Shown here: positions 35,760 to 47,577 of the stretch, piece by piece
Layout of the letters: each line of letters opens with the position of its first letter
Numbering within the stretch: position 1 is the stretch's first letter
Source: Lactarius indigo
Taxonomy: Eukaryota; Basidiomycota; Agaricomycetes; Russulales; Russulaceae
Assembly: GCA_025766275.1 (NCBI GenBank)
Contig: JAFKAC010000006.1
Location: 1,674,001-1,738,000 of the forward strand
Direction: 5' to 3'
Length of the DNA stretch: 64,000 nt
Made by a program: the position numbers and the translations under genes
Notes under the pieces: generated by a model
What the model saw: the letters and a program-made list of their open reading frames with translations, nothing else
What the model was told of the DNA's origin: nothing
Database searches by the model: none

Positions 35760-36950
35760 GGCTAAAGGTCAATCGATAAGTCCACGGTATACGCGGGATG
35801 CACCGATGGACGTAATAGTCACGGAGTCACGAGAAGATAAAATTTAGTGAAGACCGCTGAAATGTCCGAAGGGCGAGCCGACTCAGCGCCCGACAGCCTG
35901 GAATGTCTGTGTCAATGCAGACAATTGGGTTCGTAAATGTTATATGAGTCAACAGACGTACACGTCCGTAGGGTCTACCGAGGCGACCCCTCGCGAAACT
36001 TGAACAAGAAGTCATGACAGAGAAGAATATCATTAAGGTTCAAAGCAATGAAGAGTCATTGAAGATCTAGAGGTCAACATTAGTGATAGGCTACACAGTC
36101 GAAGATTAAGACGCGTCGAAGGAGAACGAAATGAACCCACGCTAAATCTACATTCCGCGTCAATTGATAAAAATATAATGGCAAGGAAGGGGCGAACAAG
36201 TCTGCTTGTAGCTGCACGTACGTGCCAGTGAGCTGCAAGATGCAACCACTATAAAGGGTTCCAGCGCACCAGGATCAACGAGCATGGATGTGACGAGTAG
36301 AGTAGGGAGGCCCACTAGCAAGTGTGGAGAAAGCCTTGAAATCGCTGTGGGGTGTATCCAGAACCTACACATTCACTCCCTGCCCAATAACTGCGAGACA
36401 TGACAGTGGCCAAGAACATGATCCATTAGATGCAAAGGGCAACATGAACTAGGAAAGGCCGCAAAGGCGCACTACAGTATAGTATCGGCGAGCCAGAAAG
36501 TAGCAACGATGATATTGTTATGCTCCCACGGTGCAAGTGCTAAGACCAATTACTCACACGCGCACAATTTGTTGAGTCTCACTCGCTTTTGAGGACTCCA
36601 GGTGGTTCGCTAGCGTTCGACGTGGACCACGTGGACCCTTCAATTCTGCAGCGCCCTTCGTCTCCTTGGCGGCTTCGTTACCTGGTCTAATTGAAGGTGT
36701 TAAGGATGCGTTTCGTCCTGAGTGTGGTTGACGTATGGGTTCCTGGCAGCCGTGAGTGCAGTGCGTGGTTGGCGTCATCAGTTCTTCTTTGAGGCCCCTG
36801 ATGAATTTCATGACCGGACCTATCGTAGTGGGAAACAAGTATCAATAACCAATCATTGCGATATTACCCGGTTACCCGGTTACACATTTACACCCTTCCG
36901 CTGTGAGCAAGAACAAATTTCCCGACCTGTAGTGGTTCTGAGCGGATGTT
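35760..36950 (-). pseudogene. second DUF6533-like remnant, unit I
   Basis: Near 35775-35820 the minus strand reads MTITSIGASRVYRGLID, which matches the C-terminal FMMAVGASRIYRSLADY segment of the DUF6533 gene at 29053-30841. Further 5' (36240-36330) hydrophobic stretches such as LLVGLPTLLVTSMLV could be helix remnants, but frames are badly broken and I cannot trace a start. The same remnant occurs in unit III near 46360-46440 and is absent from unit II. The identification rests mainly on the C-terminal motif. Confidence 0.45.
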
Positions 36951-37279
36951 CTAATGGATGGACCTGAGTTTTGTAGCGATCATGGCGCCTGGCGCCAACA
37001 ATCGAGTGTGGGTAATTCGCGTGATACCCATGTGAGGACTACAGTACCCTGAAACAACTGTAGAGTACCTATCTCGTTATCGCAAAAACAGTCTAGCCAA
37101 TACAACGAACTATGTACCTGTAGTAATGCCCTGCTCAGGGTTGATCAAATATTCCTCGTATTTGAGTTGCATCAGTTACGGCTGATTTGTACCCGCGAGC
37201 GAGCCTGAGCCAGAGAAGACGATAAACAAAATACCTATTGATCTATTTGAAAGGATAGTCGTAAAGTTCTCTCTTCTGT

Positions 37280-38098
37280 CACCATCGCCATTCGCGGGCT
37301 TCCTTGGTGCCGCGCGCCACCCTGCTCTGAGGCTTCCTGCACGCAGGCGGACGCGACGGCGACGAACCCGAGCGCCCGCGGTGGCGGTCCCACACCACAG
37401 CTCGCATGCCGTACGCTGCGGTGAAGCGTGGCAGCACAGCGCGGCAGTCTCGTCGTCAGTTTACCGGGGATAGCGCCTCGGTCGCCTGCTCGAGATCCCT
37501 GGCCCCACTGCCACCCGCGTTCGCATCAGTGCCAGGAATCTGAGTACAGGATCTGGTCTCCGCGTCTACGTCCGAGGCGATGTCCGAGAGCGGTGCGTAG
37601 GGCTAGAATGTACGGGGAGGTCTGCCTCTGGGAGCACGTCTGACACTCCGTCGATAGACTGGACTTCCGAGAGCGACGAGGGTAGATCAGAGTCGTGAGA
37701 TGAGAGCAATGAGAAGTCGAGGTCTGTCAGGGGTGGCGTTGCGAGCGTAGCTGAGTCTGAGCGCATCATATTTGGGCCCAATATATATCTGCGACACAAA
37801 CAAAGGGGCACGTTCCAGCACGGTGCGTGGAAGGCGCGGACGGACAGAAGCTGGCAACATTGTGGTAGCGCACAGCAATGCACGACGTACCGCGCCCAGC
37901 CTCAGTGTCGTTCTCGATCTACACAGACGAGGCTTTGCGGGCTACGCTCGACCACACAGATGTCCTCCTCGCCCACCATGGCACGTCCTGGGGAACTGGT
38001 ATCCTGCGTCCGGGTCCGGGACTGGGTTCAGCACGACTGCGAACTCGCCCAGCCAGCACGTCAGCTTGTCCTGGACATCGTGGACGAGGGCCTACATT
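37280..38098 (-). pseudogene. R3H-associated gene 3' fragment, unit I
   Basis: The minus strand contains WLGEFAVVLNPVPDPD (about 38000-38055), the counterpart of WLGDVAVVLNPAPDQD in the fuller gene at 47578-49094. It also keeps the downstream serine- and proline-rich part with PDRPRLLIALISRL. The fragment starts inside the gene just before this point: upstream exons are missing and the sequence passes straight into the start of unit II. Multiple frame breaks are present. Confidence 0.7.
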
Positions 38099-38518
38099 GT
38101 GGGTCATAACGTTGTGGATGCGCTAAGATGTACTAGTCGACTTCGTCGACAGGGACCTTGCTTGGGGTTCGGTGTTTTGTTTTGTGAAACAGACAAATAC
38201 GTTTTGTATTTTGCGCTAGACTTCTTACGATGAGTGCCCGAAACTACATGAATGACTCTCTTGATTTGCTAACGTACGAATTCGAATTTTTTGCCCACAG
38301 CGTCGTACGCTTCCCTTCTCAGGGATGAAAGACTGCACATGGAATGTATTTGTTCAAAGCGTCAAATGTATGACGTCAAGTAATTTGTTCAAATTTAGGA
38401 TTGTATAGAGTTGTTGTCGATCCGGTCAGAATTTCGACTTGCCACTGGGATCCTTGTCAAGCAAGGTGACGCAAACACTCTATAAAGTGGCGACCAAATC
38501 TTCCGTTACCCTTCAAAA

Positions 38519-40177
38519 ATAATATTAGACGACGATGCCCCCTCAAACGTCTCTCTCATGGGCACTTCCGAGCCATACGTCTTGGCTGGCAGGATGTCCA
38601 GAACGACCGATCCACCTTCTGCATCGTGTTGCTTTGTTCGGTACGTCTGGTGCGAAAAGGGGGATACAAGTTCGTCGTGGGGCTCATTAACCGCCACGGT
38701 CAAACCATTGGAGACGGGATAGTCGACGAGTCCGCGATATAAACGTGCGGCGCCAAGCGGCGCGATTATCACTTGAGTACGAAACATGACAGTCAGGGAG
38801 AAGTGACCAATGTACTAGCGGCCGGCTTACGTCCAAGAGATTGAAAGATCTTCAGTATTAGTATGTCAGGTTCTGCATTCCTCTTCCTACTTCATAAAGC
38901 AATACGCACCATGTTCATCGGACCTAACCGTTCAGCCCCTCTTGGGTATAGGGTCAGGGCATTGGTAAGGAAGATAACCACGCACCATTTAGATTCAGAA
39001 GGATGAAAACCTAGATGGACCAACTTTTGGTCACTTACTAAGCCTGCTTCCAATTCAAGTTAGACGCACAGTAGGGGGAACTTCAGCGAGCGTGACGATT
39101 ATGACCCATATTAAACCCTATGGTCGGTGTCAACGGGATCTATGAGGAGAGTGCGAGGATGGGTGACCTGGGTGCAAAGGAGCCCCCAGACGCCACATGT
39201 CTTCGGTGCGTGACTTCCAGCGCCTGAGGCCGGTCAGCATGAGGACGAGGAGTATTAAATCAGTGGTGAAGGTGGAGAGGATGCAGGGCCTGGCAAAGTC
39301 TGTTGGAAATATTGCACATATTTCAATCCAGATCGCGCGGAGAGAGGTCAGGCCTAAGAAATGATCAGGATCGTGTACTTATGGACAACCATCCGAACGC
39401 GGAGACAGACAGACATACTGTAGACATAGACGGAAGTATTGCCAATCCACACGGTACAGGCAAATGGAATGATGATTTTGCTGCGGTCCCAGAGTACGGC
39501 GCTGAGGGGGTTCTCAGGTTGGAGGGCATAGAGGACGCAACGATAAAACAGGTTGTGCTTACATAGCGTAGTATGATCAATAGCAGATGCGCACATAAAC
39601 GAAAGATATGCGAAAGCCTGATGAGTCACTAAGTGGTCAAGAAAATGGCATCCCGGATAGCGCGTCGACATCTTACGAAGGCCGAGAGGACATATGCCTA
39701 GATGGACACTCAGTACCATTGCTCATCGCGTCAGTTCAATTCCGTACCTGACAATCGATCTTGTGTGACACGTCAATGCTCAGAATTTGGAACGTAATGG
39801 AGAACAGGGGAAACCAACGACACCCCAGGTACAGCTATCGCGCACGTCAGGTCGGCTGCACTGTCTTCTCTATATGTATCTAAATGGAATCGGACGGCGC
39901 ACCGGGAACGACCATGTGAACTTGCGCCTTCTCGTAATGACAGAATACTCAAAGCCGAGGCGTGTGACGATCTCCCAGCTGGTGCGAAGTGGGTTGAAAC
40001 TTGAAACCCCAGATTGAAAGTGACACGACTCACATGTAAATGCCGCTAATGACATGGACGAGATTGATGACAGCGGACTACCTCTCAGTAAGGGTAAGTA
40101 AATAAACCTCAGGTACTCGAAAGAACGAACAAACCCACTTCTGCTTCGATGGTGGTGATCTTCTGCCAGTCGACCAT
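38519..40177 (-). pseudogene. DUF6533-like pseudogene, array unit II
   Basis: The start codon region (ATG 40177) reads MVDWQKITTIEAEVGLFVL and is soon followed by an in-frame stop. Matching helices include AVINLVHVISGIYM near 40045, WEIVTRLGFEYSVITRRRKF near 39920-39990, and DLILLVLMLTGLRRW near 39225-39265. The 3' part carries the VIIAPLGAARLYRGLVDYP segment near 38710-38780, the counterpart of GASRIYRSLADY. Several frame breaks make it a pseudogene, although some introns keep GT-AG ends. Confidence 0.75.
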
Positions 40178-41930
40178 GGTGTGTGGCGGGGTCAGTGGTA
40201 CGAATGGGCGAACCAGTATGGGAAGAAAAAGGTGGAGAGAACGGACTCGTGATTCGCATGGCGATAAAGGTCGAAATCGGATTTAGTTTAAGTAACTCGC
40301 CAACAACTGGACCTGAATGCCATCGATCACTCTGAGGTCGTGCTATCATAGGAAAACGTTGATCCGCGATACTAACTCCTCGGAATGCGAACTCGGAATG
40401 CGTGGACATGCCAAGATTGTAGGTCCGAGGAGAATGAAGCACTTCTAACTCCATACAGCGTCCATGCCTCTCGGTGATAAAGTGGTGGACCGGCACCACT
40501 ACAGAGGCGGGGGCGTCGCAGCACTATATTCCGGTTTTCCAGAAGTACACAAGGGATGTGGATACCCAGAAGAACAACTTCAGACAAGCTAGCTCATGTA
40601 GTCCTGTGCACAGCGTTGGCCAGAGCGGGAGGTGGGGTCACGGTGGTGGCAGAAAAACCCGTTATTCCCCCAGTTGAGTCGCGCTGGAAGTCGCGTAGCA
40701 TAGGATCGATCCCCGCAAAGCTCGCATTTCGAATTCGGAAAGTTGTGGTCGTTACCTGGAGACCCAGAGGAAAAACATAGATACCGATAATCCGGCCGCT
40801 CACCATGGAGTGTGGGAGCTGCGCCATTGCCGCTATTCGTGAAATTGTACGATATAACTTACACATGGCATAGGGTGGCAAAACCGTGGGAGAACTAGAA
40901 GCTGATTACGTCACGATTTTGCTATTTACGTTTCCCATCGGCATAACTTAGAGTATAGACCTGAACCCGAGGCCAACTACGACGACTCAAGAAGAAACCA
41001 TATCAGCCCCTTTTCTACCTAGGCTATCGTACACAGCTATATTCTTGGCTCTGCGTCCTCGGGCCGTGACATACATTTCTCCTATCTACTACTTCCGATC
41101 CCCGACCTTGGCCTGGGTAGCTTGGACCGACCAGAATTGCATAGCGGTATCAGCGGCGTTCGGAAGTTTATGTGTGCGCAGATCTCGCCCTTAGGCTTGC
41201 ATGTCTGGTACGGCGGCGTTGTTGCGTGTTCAAGTCCTATTAGCTACTTCCGGCTCTCCTTAGCCTCGGAGTCACGGTGCTGATAAAAGCGTTTGGCTGT
41301 AGGACGTAGAGCGGCGGCTACACCTCGCACACTGCGGGAATTTCCCCGAGAGTCTTTACCACACTCTTCATTAGGTCTGGTGCGCGTCCTCCACGCCCTC
41401 CGGAGAGCGCGTTTCTCCGCATCCGATTCGACAATTCTCCATAGGACTATGCATGTTCGTCATCTTTGCAAACTTTGAAGGCCTTCGATCATAGCTTGCT
41501 ATTAATCTGCGTTGAGGAGTATGCGGGTCGAGCGTGTGTGTCAGGAATTGGTTTGATCCTCGCTCAGTTAATCGCTTCCACAGCTGAAACCCTCGAAAAT
41601 ACACCGTCGGCACTCAAATATATCCACCAGCAGTTATGAGTACCGTTACGGGCTTTACCACAGACCTCCCATGTATGGTTGTCAAAAGCCATAGGCAATG
41701 GTTCGTCTCGATCTAACATTTTCATGTATCGCTGCAATACGAGCCGCAATTAGATACATGATGCAGGGGTACGAAGCACGCCGATCTTGTTCCATCGCTG
41801 CCTCGATTATGCCGGCTTTTCCGAATGGATGGTTGGCTGGATGTCGCACATCTCTTGGATCACAATTATGCCGAAATATCAATGCATTGTCTCCCATATC
41901 TCCATTGTTGATAATTTGGTCATGTGTTAT
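40178..41930. other. array unit II spacer blocks
   Basis: These are duplicated spacer sequences equivalent to 33806-35460 in unit I, with no recognised gene. The region near 41700-41890 corresponds to the block whose minus strand reads VRHPANHPFGKAGIIEAAM, the equivalent of VQHPVNPPFGQADIIETAM in unit I. The persistence of that short peptide-like match in all units is noted, but indels elsewhere break the frame. Confidence 0.4.
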
Positions 41931-42556
41931 CCCTCTGCTAGCGCGGGAGGTTTTCCTTGATGCGGTACCAGAACTGAGTGTGGATCCGGTCCCCGCGTCC
42001 GCGTCTGCGTCCGAGGAGACGTCCAACAGCGGCGCTGAAGATGCGCGGGGGTCTCGGGGTCCGATGCGAAGCCCACCTCTGAGAGCACGTCTGATCCCTC
42101 GTCGATGGACTGGACGTCCAAGAGTGACGAGGTCGTGAGATGTGAGGGAGGAGAAGTTGAGGTCTGTCAGGGGGCGACGTTACGAGCGCCGCTGGGCGCG
42201 GTACGTTGTGCACTTCTGCACAAGCTACCACAAAGTCGCTAGCTTCAGTCCGTCTGCATCATCCACGCACCGTGCTGAAACGTGCCACTTTGTTCGCATC
42301 GCAAGTAAGGACACTCCGACTCAGTGCCTCACGCATATACTGCGCCCGAACGTGCCGCGCCCAGGACCTATGTATCACTCTCGATCCACCAGACGAGCAT
42401 TTGCGGGCTGCGCTCGACCTTACAGATGTCTTCCTCGCCCGCCACTGCACGCCTAGAGGAACTGGTGTCCTCTCGTCCGGGTCTGGGACTGGGTTCAGCA
42501 GCACAGCTAACACGTCAGCTCGTCCTCAACACCACGGGCAAGGGCCTACGGTATGG
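41930..42556 (-). pseudogene. R3H-associated gene 3' fragment, unit II
   Basis: The minus strand keeps LAVLLNPVPDPDERTP (about 42450-42515), matching VAVVLNPAPDQDGGHQ of the fuller gene, and RYIVHFCTSYHKV-like residues near 42190-42240. The serine-rich tail is present in pieces (ending VLVPHQGKPPALAEG). As in unit I, the fragment begins abruptly inside the gene at the unit boundary. Confidence 0.65.
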
Positions 42557-42637
42557 GCCATAACATTATGGACGCATGTAAACACTCTCATACTTATAAA
42601 GTCACAATCAAAGCTACCTGTAAGCTCATTAAAGATA

Positions 42638-44283
42638 ATATTAGATGGCGATACCACCCTCAAATATCATCCTCCCTGGGCACTTCTGAGCTAGACGTCC
42701 TGGTTGGTAGGGTGTCCAGAGCGACCGATCCACGTTCTACACCGTGCTGCTTTGTTCGGTACGTCTGGTGCGAAAAGGGGGCACAAGTTCGTCGTGGGGC
42801 TCATTAACCACCACGGTCAAACCATTGGAGACGGGGATAATCGACAATTCCGCGGTATAAACGTGCGGCGCCAAGCGGCGCGATTATCACTTGAGTACGA
42901 AACATGACAGTCAGGGAGAGTTGACCAATGTAATAGCGGGGGGCTTACGTCCAATAGGTTGAAAGATCTTCAGTGCTAGTGTGTCAGGTTCTGCATTCAT
43001 CTGTCTTTTCAGTAAAGCAAACGCACCAGGTTCAAAGGATCTAACCATTCAGTCCCCTTGGGTATAGAGTCGGGGCACTGGTAAGGAAGATAACCACGCA
43101 CCATTTAGATTCAGAAGGATGAAAACCTAGATGGGCCAACTGTCAGCGACTCACTAAGCCTGCTTTCCAATCCAAGTTAGACGTACAGTAGGGGGAACTT
43201 CAGCAAGCGTGACGATTCATGAACCCATATTAAACCCTATGGTCGGTGTCAACGGGATCCACGAGGAGAGGGCGAGGATGGGTGACCTGGGTGCAAAGGA
43301 GCCCCCAGACGCCATATGACTTCGAGGCGTGTTTCCAGCGCCTGAGGCCGGTCAGCATGAGGACAAGGAGTATTATATCCGTGGTGAAGGTGGAGAGAAT
43401 GCTGAGCCTGGCGAATTCTGTCTGCAAGATTACACAGAATCCAATCCAGGTTGAGTGGAGAATAGTCAGGCCTAAGAAATGATCAGGATTGTGTACTTAT
43501 GAGGACGATCCGAACGCGGAGACAGACAGACTTACTGTAGGCATAGATGGCAGTATTGAAAATCCATACAGTACAGACTGAATGGAATGACGATTTTGCT
43601 GTAGTCCCAGAGTACGGCGCTGAGTGGATTCTCAAGTTGGCGGCATAGAGACGCAACGATAAAACAGGTTGTGCTTACATACGCAGGATGATCAATGCCG
43701 ATGCGCACATAAATGAAAGATATGCGAACATCTGATGAGCCACTAAGCGGTCAAGAAACCGGATAGCGCGCGACATCTTACGAAGGCTAAGACGACACAT
43801 GTCTTGATGGACACTCAGCACCTTTGCTCATAGGGTCCGTTCAAATTTCGTACCTGACAATCGATCTTGTGTGACACGTCAAGGGCCAGAAGTTGGAACG
43901 TGATAGAGAACAGGGGAAACCAACGACACCCCAGGTACAGCTATCGCACACGTCAGGTTTCACTGTCTTCTCCATACAGTATCCAAGTTGAGACAGTCGA
44001 CGCACCGGGAACGACCATTTAAACTTGCGCTTTTTCATAATGACAGAATACTCAAAGCCAAGGCACAAGACGATCTCCCAGCTAGTGCGTAGTAGTTTAT
44101 AGCGCATTGAATCACGAGATGTGAAAATGACATGACCCACATGTAAATTCCGCTAATGACATGAGCGAGATTGATGACAGCGACTGCCGCTCAGTAAGGG
44201 TAAGTAACTACACCTCGGGTACCCGAAAGAATGAACAAACCCCTTTCTGCAAGGATGGTGGTGGGCTTATGCCAGTCGACCAT
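42638..44283 (-). pseudogene. DUF6533-like pseudogene, array unit III
   Basis: This is the best preserved of the three array copies. ATG 44283 gives MVDWHKPTTILAERGLFIL, then helix AAVAVINLAHVISGIYM (about 44150-44200), TSWEIVLCLGFEYSVIMKKR (about 44020-44085), TDIILLVLMLTGLRRWKHAS (about 43330-43390) and a C-terminal VDYPRI-like region near 42830-42880. A stop at the end of the first exon and a missing base between exon 1 segments break the frame. It is closer to unit II than to the separate gene at 29053-30841. Confidence 0.7.
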
Positions 44284-46359
44284 GATGTATGGCAGGGTCA
44301 GAGGTGCGAATGGGCGGCAGAGAAATGGGGTCGTGTTCGCATGGCGAAAAAGTCGAAATCGGATCTAGTTTAAGTAACTCGCCAACGACTGAACTTGTGG
44401 CATCGATCACACTGAGGTCGTGCCAGGAAAACGCTATTCCGCGATGCCGACGCCTCGGGATTCGAACTCTGAATACGTGGGCACGCCAGGATTGGAGAAC
44501 GAAGCACTTCTAACTCCCGATACGGCGTCGATGCCTTTCGGAGGGCAGAGTAGAACGGTACCATTGGGGGTCGCAGCGCTATACGTTTCTGGAAGTACAC
44601 AAGGATGAGGAAACCCATAAGAACTACTTCAGGACCTACTAGTTTATATGGTCCTGTGCACAACGTTGGCCAGAGCGGGAGGTGGGACAGGTGGCAAGAA
44701 AACCCGGTAGAATTAATCCGTAACGAGAAAGCATTCTGGGAGTTTGTGGCTGGCGCTTAGAGACTCAGAGGAAAACACATGCGACGACGATACTGATAGC
44801 CAACTCAACATGGAGGCTGGAGCTGCGCGACTGTCGCTATGTGAAACTTATGATATAAGTTACATGGGTGGGAAGACCGTGGGAGAACTAGAAACTGATT
44901 GTCCCCGATTACGTTTTGCAATTTTACGTTTTTGCCACCAGCATACAGTAGACCTGAGCTTGACAACGACTCTTGCAACGACTACTGTATAGCGGCTCAA
45001 GAGAAACCATACAAATCCCTTAGCTCTCTTAGGCCATCTCCGGATAACGGACACCGTTGTTTTGAAGAGTTTAGGCGCAGCGGGAGGTCAACTATGTATG
45101 AAACGCGAGAGCGATGGAGCCTCCTATCTCCTAGATATTATTCCATAGATAATCGATAACCGTTTAACCACGGTAATATTACGATTATCTAATATGTTGG
45201 TCTAGCCTCGGTTTGACGGACTGTATCCGGTCTGGGTTAAATCCCAACATGTTTTGCTGGGCTCAACAACCTCGGACTGTGACTTTTCTCTTATCTACTA
45301 CTTCCGATCCCCGACCTGGCCCGCGTAGCTTAGACCCGACCAGAGTTGCATAGCGGCATTCCGAAGTTTCCATGCCCGTCCTCAGGCTTGCATGTCTGGC
45401 ACATTATTGCGGAGGCGATTTTGCGTGTTCAAGTTCTATTAGCTGCTTCCGGCTTTCCTCAGCGCCGGAGCCGAGAAAAAAACATTTGGTTGTGGGACGT
45501 ACGGTGGTGGGGCGGCTATTCCTCGCACACCACGGGAATCGCCCGTGCGAGTCTTTACTGCGCTCACTTCATTTGGCCTGGCGCGCGTTCCCTATGTCCT
45601 CCGGAGAGCGCGTTTCTCCGCATCCGATCCGACAAATCTCCATGGGCTATGCTTGTTCGCTGTCTTTGCAAAGTTTGATGGCTTTGATTATAGCTTACTT
45701 ATGACCTGCGTTGGGGAGCATACGGACCGAGCGTATCACCGTGTATGCGTTTCAGGAACTGGTTTGACCTTCACTTAGTCAATCGCTTCCAGAAGCTAGA
45801 AACCGTCAAATAATAGGTCAAAAGTCATAGTAGTAGTCCACCTCGACCCTGACTATTTTTGTGTATCGTCGCAATACAGGTATGGATACGCGCGATGTAG
45901 AGGAATACTCCGAAGAAGCACGTCGATCTTGTCCCATTGCTGCCTCGATTATGTAGGCTTGTTCGAAAGGAGGGTTGGCTGGATGTTGCCCATCCCGTGG
46001 ACCACAATTGATGGTACGGTGCGCTGCCCCAGTGAATGCGCTGAAGTGAAGTTGAACTGATGTTTGCAACGCCCGCCTCTCAAGCCAAAGAACCCGGAAA
46101 ACGAATAACGAAGGTATCGATAGTTGCCCCAAGCGGCTGACTTTCGAAAGCTCGTCTCGAAAAACCTAAATACTTTAAAAAAGTCAGCCCTCATAACTTC
46201 TAACTGGCGAGTTTTTTTGTGCCAATTGCACTATCAAACCTTATCACCCCAGGCCTGTCCTGCCATGTTCCAGACCAGCTCTGCGGGGTACCAGGGAGAC
46301 CGCGTCGCAGGTCCCTTGACCGGTCCTTTACAGCAGCTGCCTTAGGATAGCGGGCTGTT
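44284..46359. other. array unit III spacer blocks
   Basis: These spacer sequences match 33806-35760 in unit I. No intact gene is recognised. Near 45960-46020 the minus strand repeats the GNIQPTLLSNKPT-type block seen in the other units in altered frame. An AT-rich patch (45130-45200, with agatattattccatagata-like runs) is specific to this unit. Confidence 0.4.
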
Positions 46360-47330
46360 GCTAAGGGGTAATCGATAAGTCCAGGGTATACGCGGGGTAT
46401 ACCGATCGACGTAATAGTCATCGAGTCACGAGAAGATAAAATCTGCGAAATGTCGGAAGAGCGGGTCGACTCCGAGTCGCGCCCGAGCCTGGAATGTCTG
46501 TATCGATGCAGACGATTAGGTTATCATGTGTCCCCTTATTTGGAGCCAACAGACATACCAGATTCGTAGGACCTACCGAGGTGGCCCATCACTGAGCGAG
46601 AAATCATGGCAAGAAGAATACTATATCACATGCGGTTAAGGTTCAAAGGAATGAAGACCTTCAGATAAACTCAGAATGTCAGTAGCAGGCAATAAACCTC
46701 TCGGAGATTAAAACACACCGCAAGGAGGGCGAAAAGAACCCGCACTAAGCCCCAATTTCGCCTCAATTAATAAAAACACAATGGCAAGGAAGCGGCGAAA
46801 AAGAGTCTGCCTGCAGCCTTGCATACGTGAGCTGTACGATGCCGCCACTGTGAAGGGTTACAGCGCAACAGACACCAGCGAGCAGGAGTGTGGTGAGTAG
46901 AGGTTCATGTGTGGTATTGCCGTGGGGTATATCCAGAACTACACACCCGCTTCTAGCCTAATGACCGCGAGGTGTGACGGTGGCTGATGGCTGAGAACAC
47001 TGTCCAAAGGCAACGTAAACCAAGAAATCCAAAGAAAGTTGATTATGATATCGGCGAGCCAGAAAGTACCCGGCCTAAGGTGTCAAAGATGCGCTTCATC
47101 TTGCTTATCGTCCTGTGTGCTGACGTATGGGTTCTAGAAGCTGTGGGTAAGTTACTGTACATGGTTGGCGTTCATCTGTTCTTCCCTGACGAATTTCGTC
47201 TGTCATCAACAAGTCTCAATAACCAATCACAATGCTGTCAATCACACTCTTCCGCTGTAGAGCAAGAACAAGTTTCCCGACCTGTAGTGATTCTGAAAGA
47301 CCGTGTCTCAATGGACGGACCTTGCGTCTC
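46360..47330 (-). pseudogene. second DUF6533-like remnant, unit III
   Basis: The minus strand reads MTITSIGIPRVYPGLIDYP near 46370-46420, matching the remnant in unit I and the GASRIYRSLADY segment of the DUF6533 family. The rest (46450-47330) parallels 35820-36980 of unit I base for base over long stretches, but I could not rebuild a helix series in any frame. It is annotated mainly on the C-terminal motif and on position. Confidence 0.4.
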
Positions 47331-47577
47331 GTAGCGAATCATGCGCTCTGACGCCAATAGTCGAGCAGTGTCAATGCGTGACAGCCACGAAGAACACCAC
47401 ACCCTGAAAATATTCTCGCACAACGAACCATGCAGTAGCACCTGACTATTCCTTGTAGTTGCAGTCGTTACGAAGATTTGGACCGGCGAGCGAGCCAGCG
47501 AAGACAGGAAACGAACATAAAAAACCTATTCGACCTATTTGAAAAGATAGTCGTAGAAACTCTCTCTTCTGTCACCA

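Larger units (their letters stand above)
32005..38098. repeat. tandem array unit I
   Basis: First of three units of one tandem array. The units share the same order of sequence blocks: a start word ataacgttgtggacgcg (32021 here; 38106 and 42560 in the others), a DUF6533-like pseudogene (here 32116-33805), a spacer with the word gttgtaggaccgaggag-like run (34040-34065), a second spacer block (34600-35120) and a block around 35300-35430. The unit then holds a second DUF6533-like remnant (35760-36950) and the 3' half of an R3H-associated gene (37280-38098). Similarity to the other units is high but broken by many small indels, so the array is not recent. Confidence 0.85.
38098..42556. repeat. 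tandem array unit II (internally deleted)
   Basis: This unit has the same block order as unit I but is about 1.6 kb shorter overall. The second DUF6533-like remnant and flanking sequence corresponding to 35460-37450 of unit I are missing between about 41880 and 41940. A stretch of about 340 bp (38145-38510) near its start has no counterpart in units I or III and looks inserted. The unit starts with ataacgttgtggatgcg at 38106. Confidence 0.8.
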
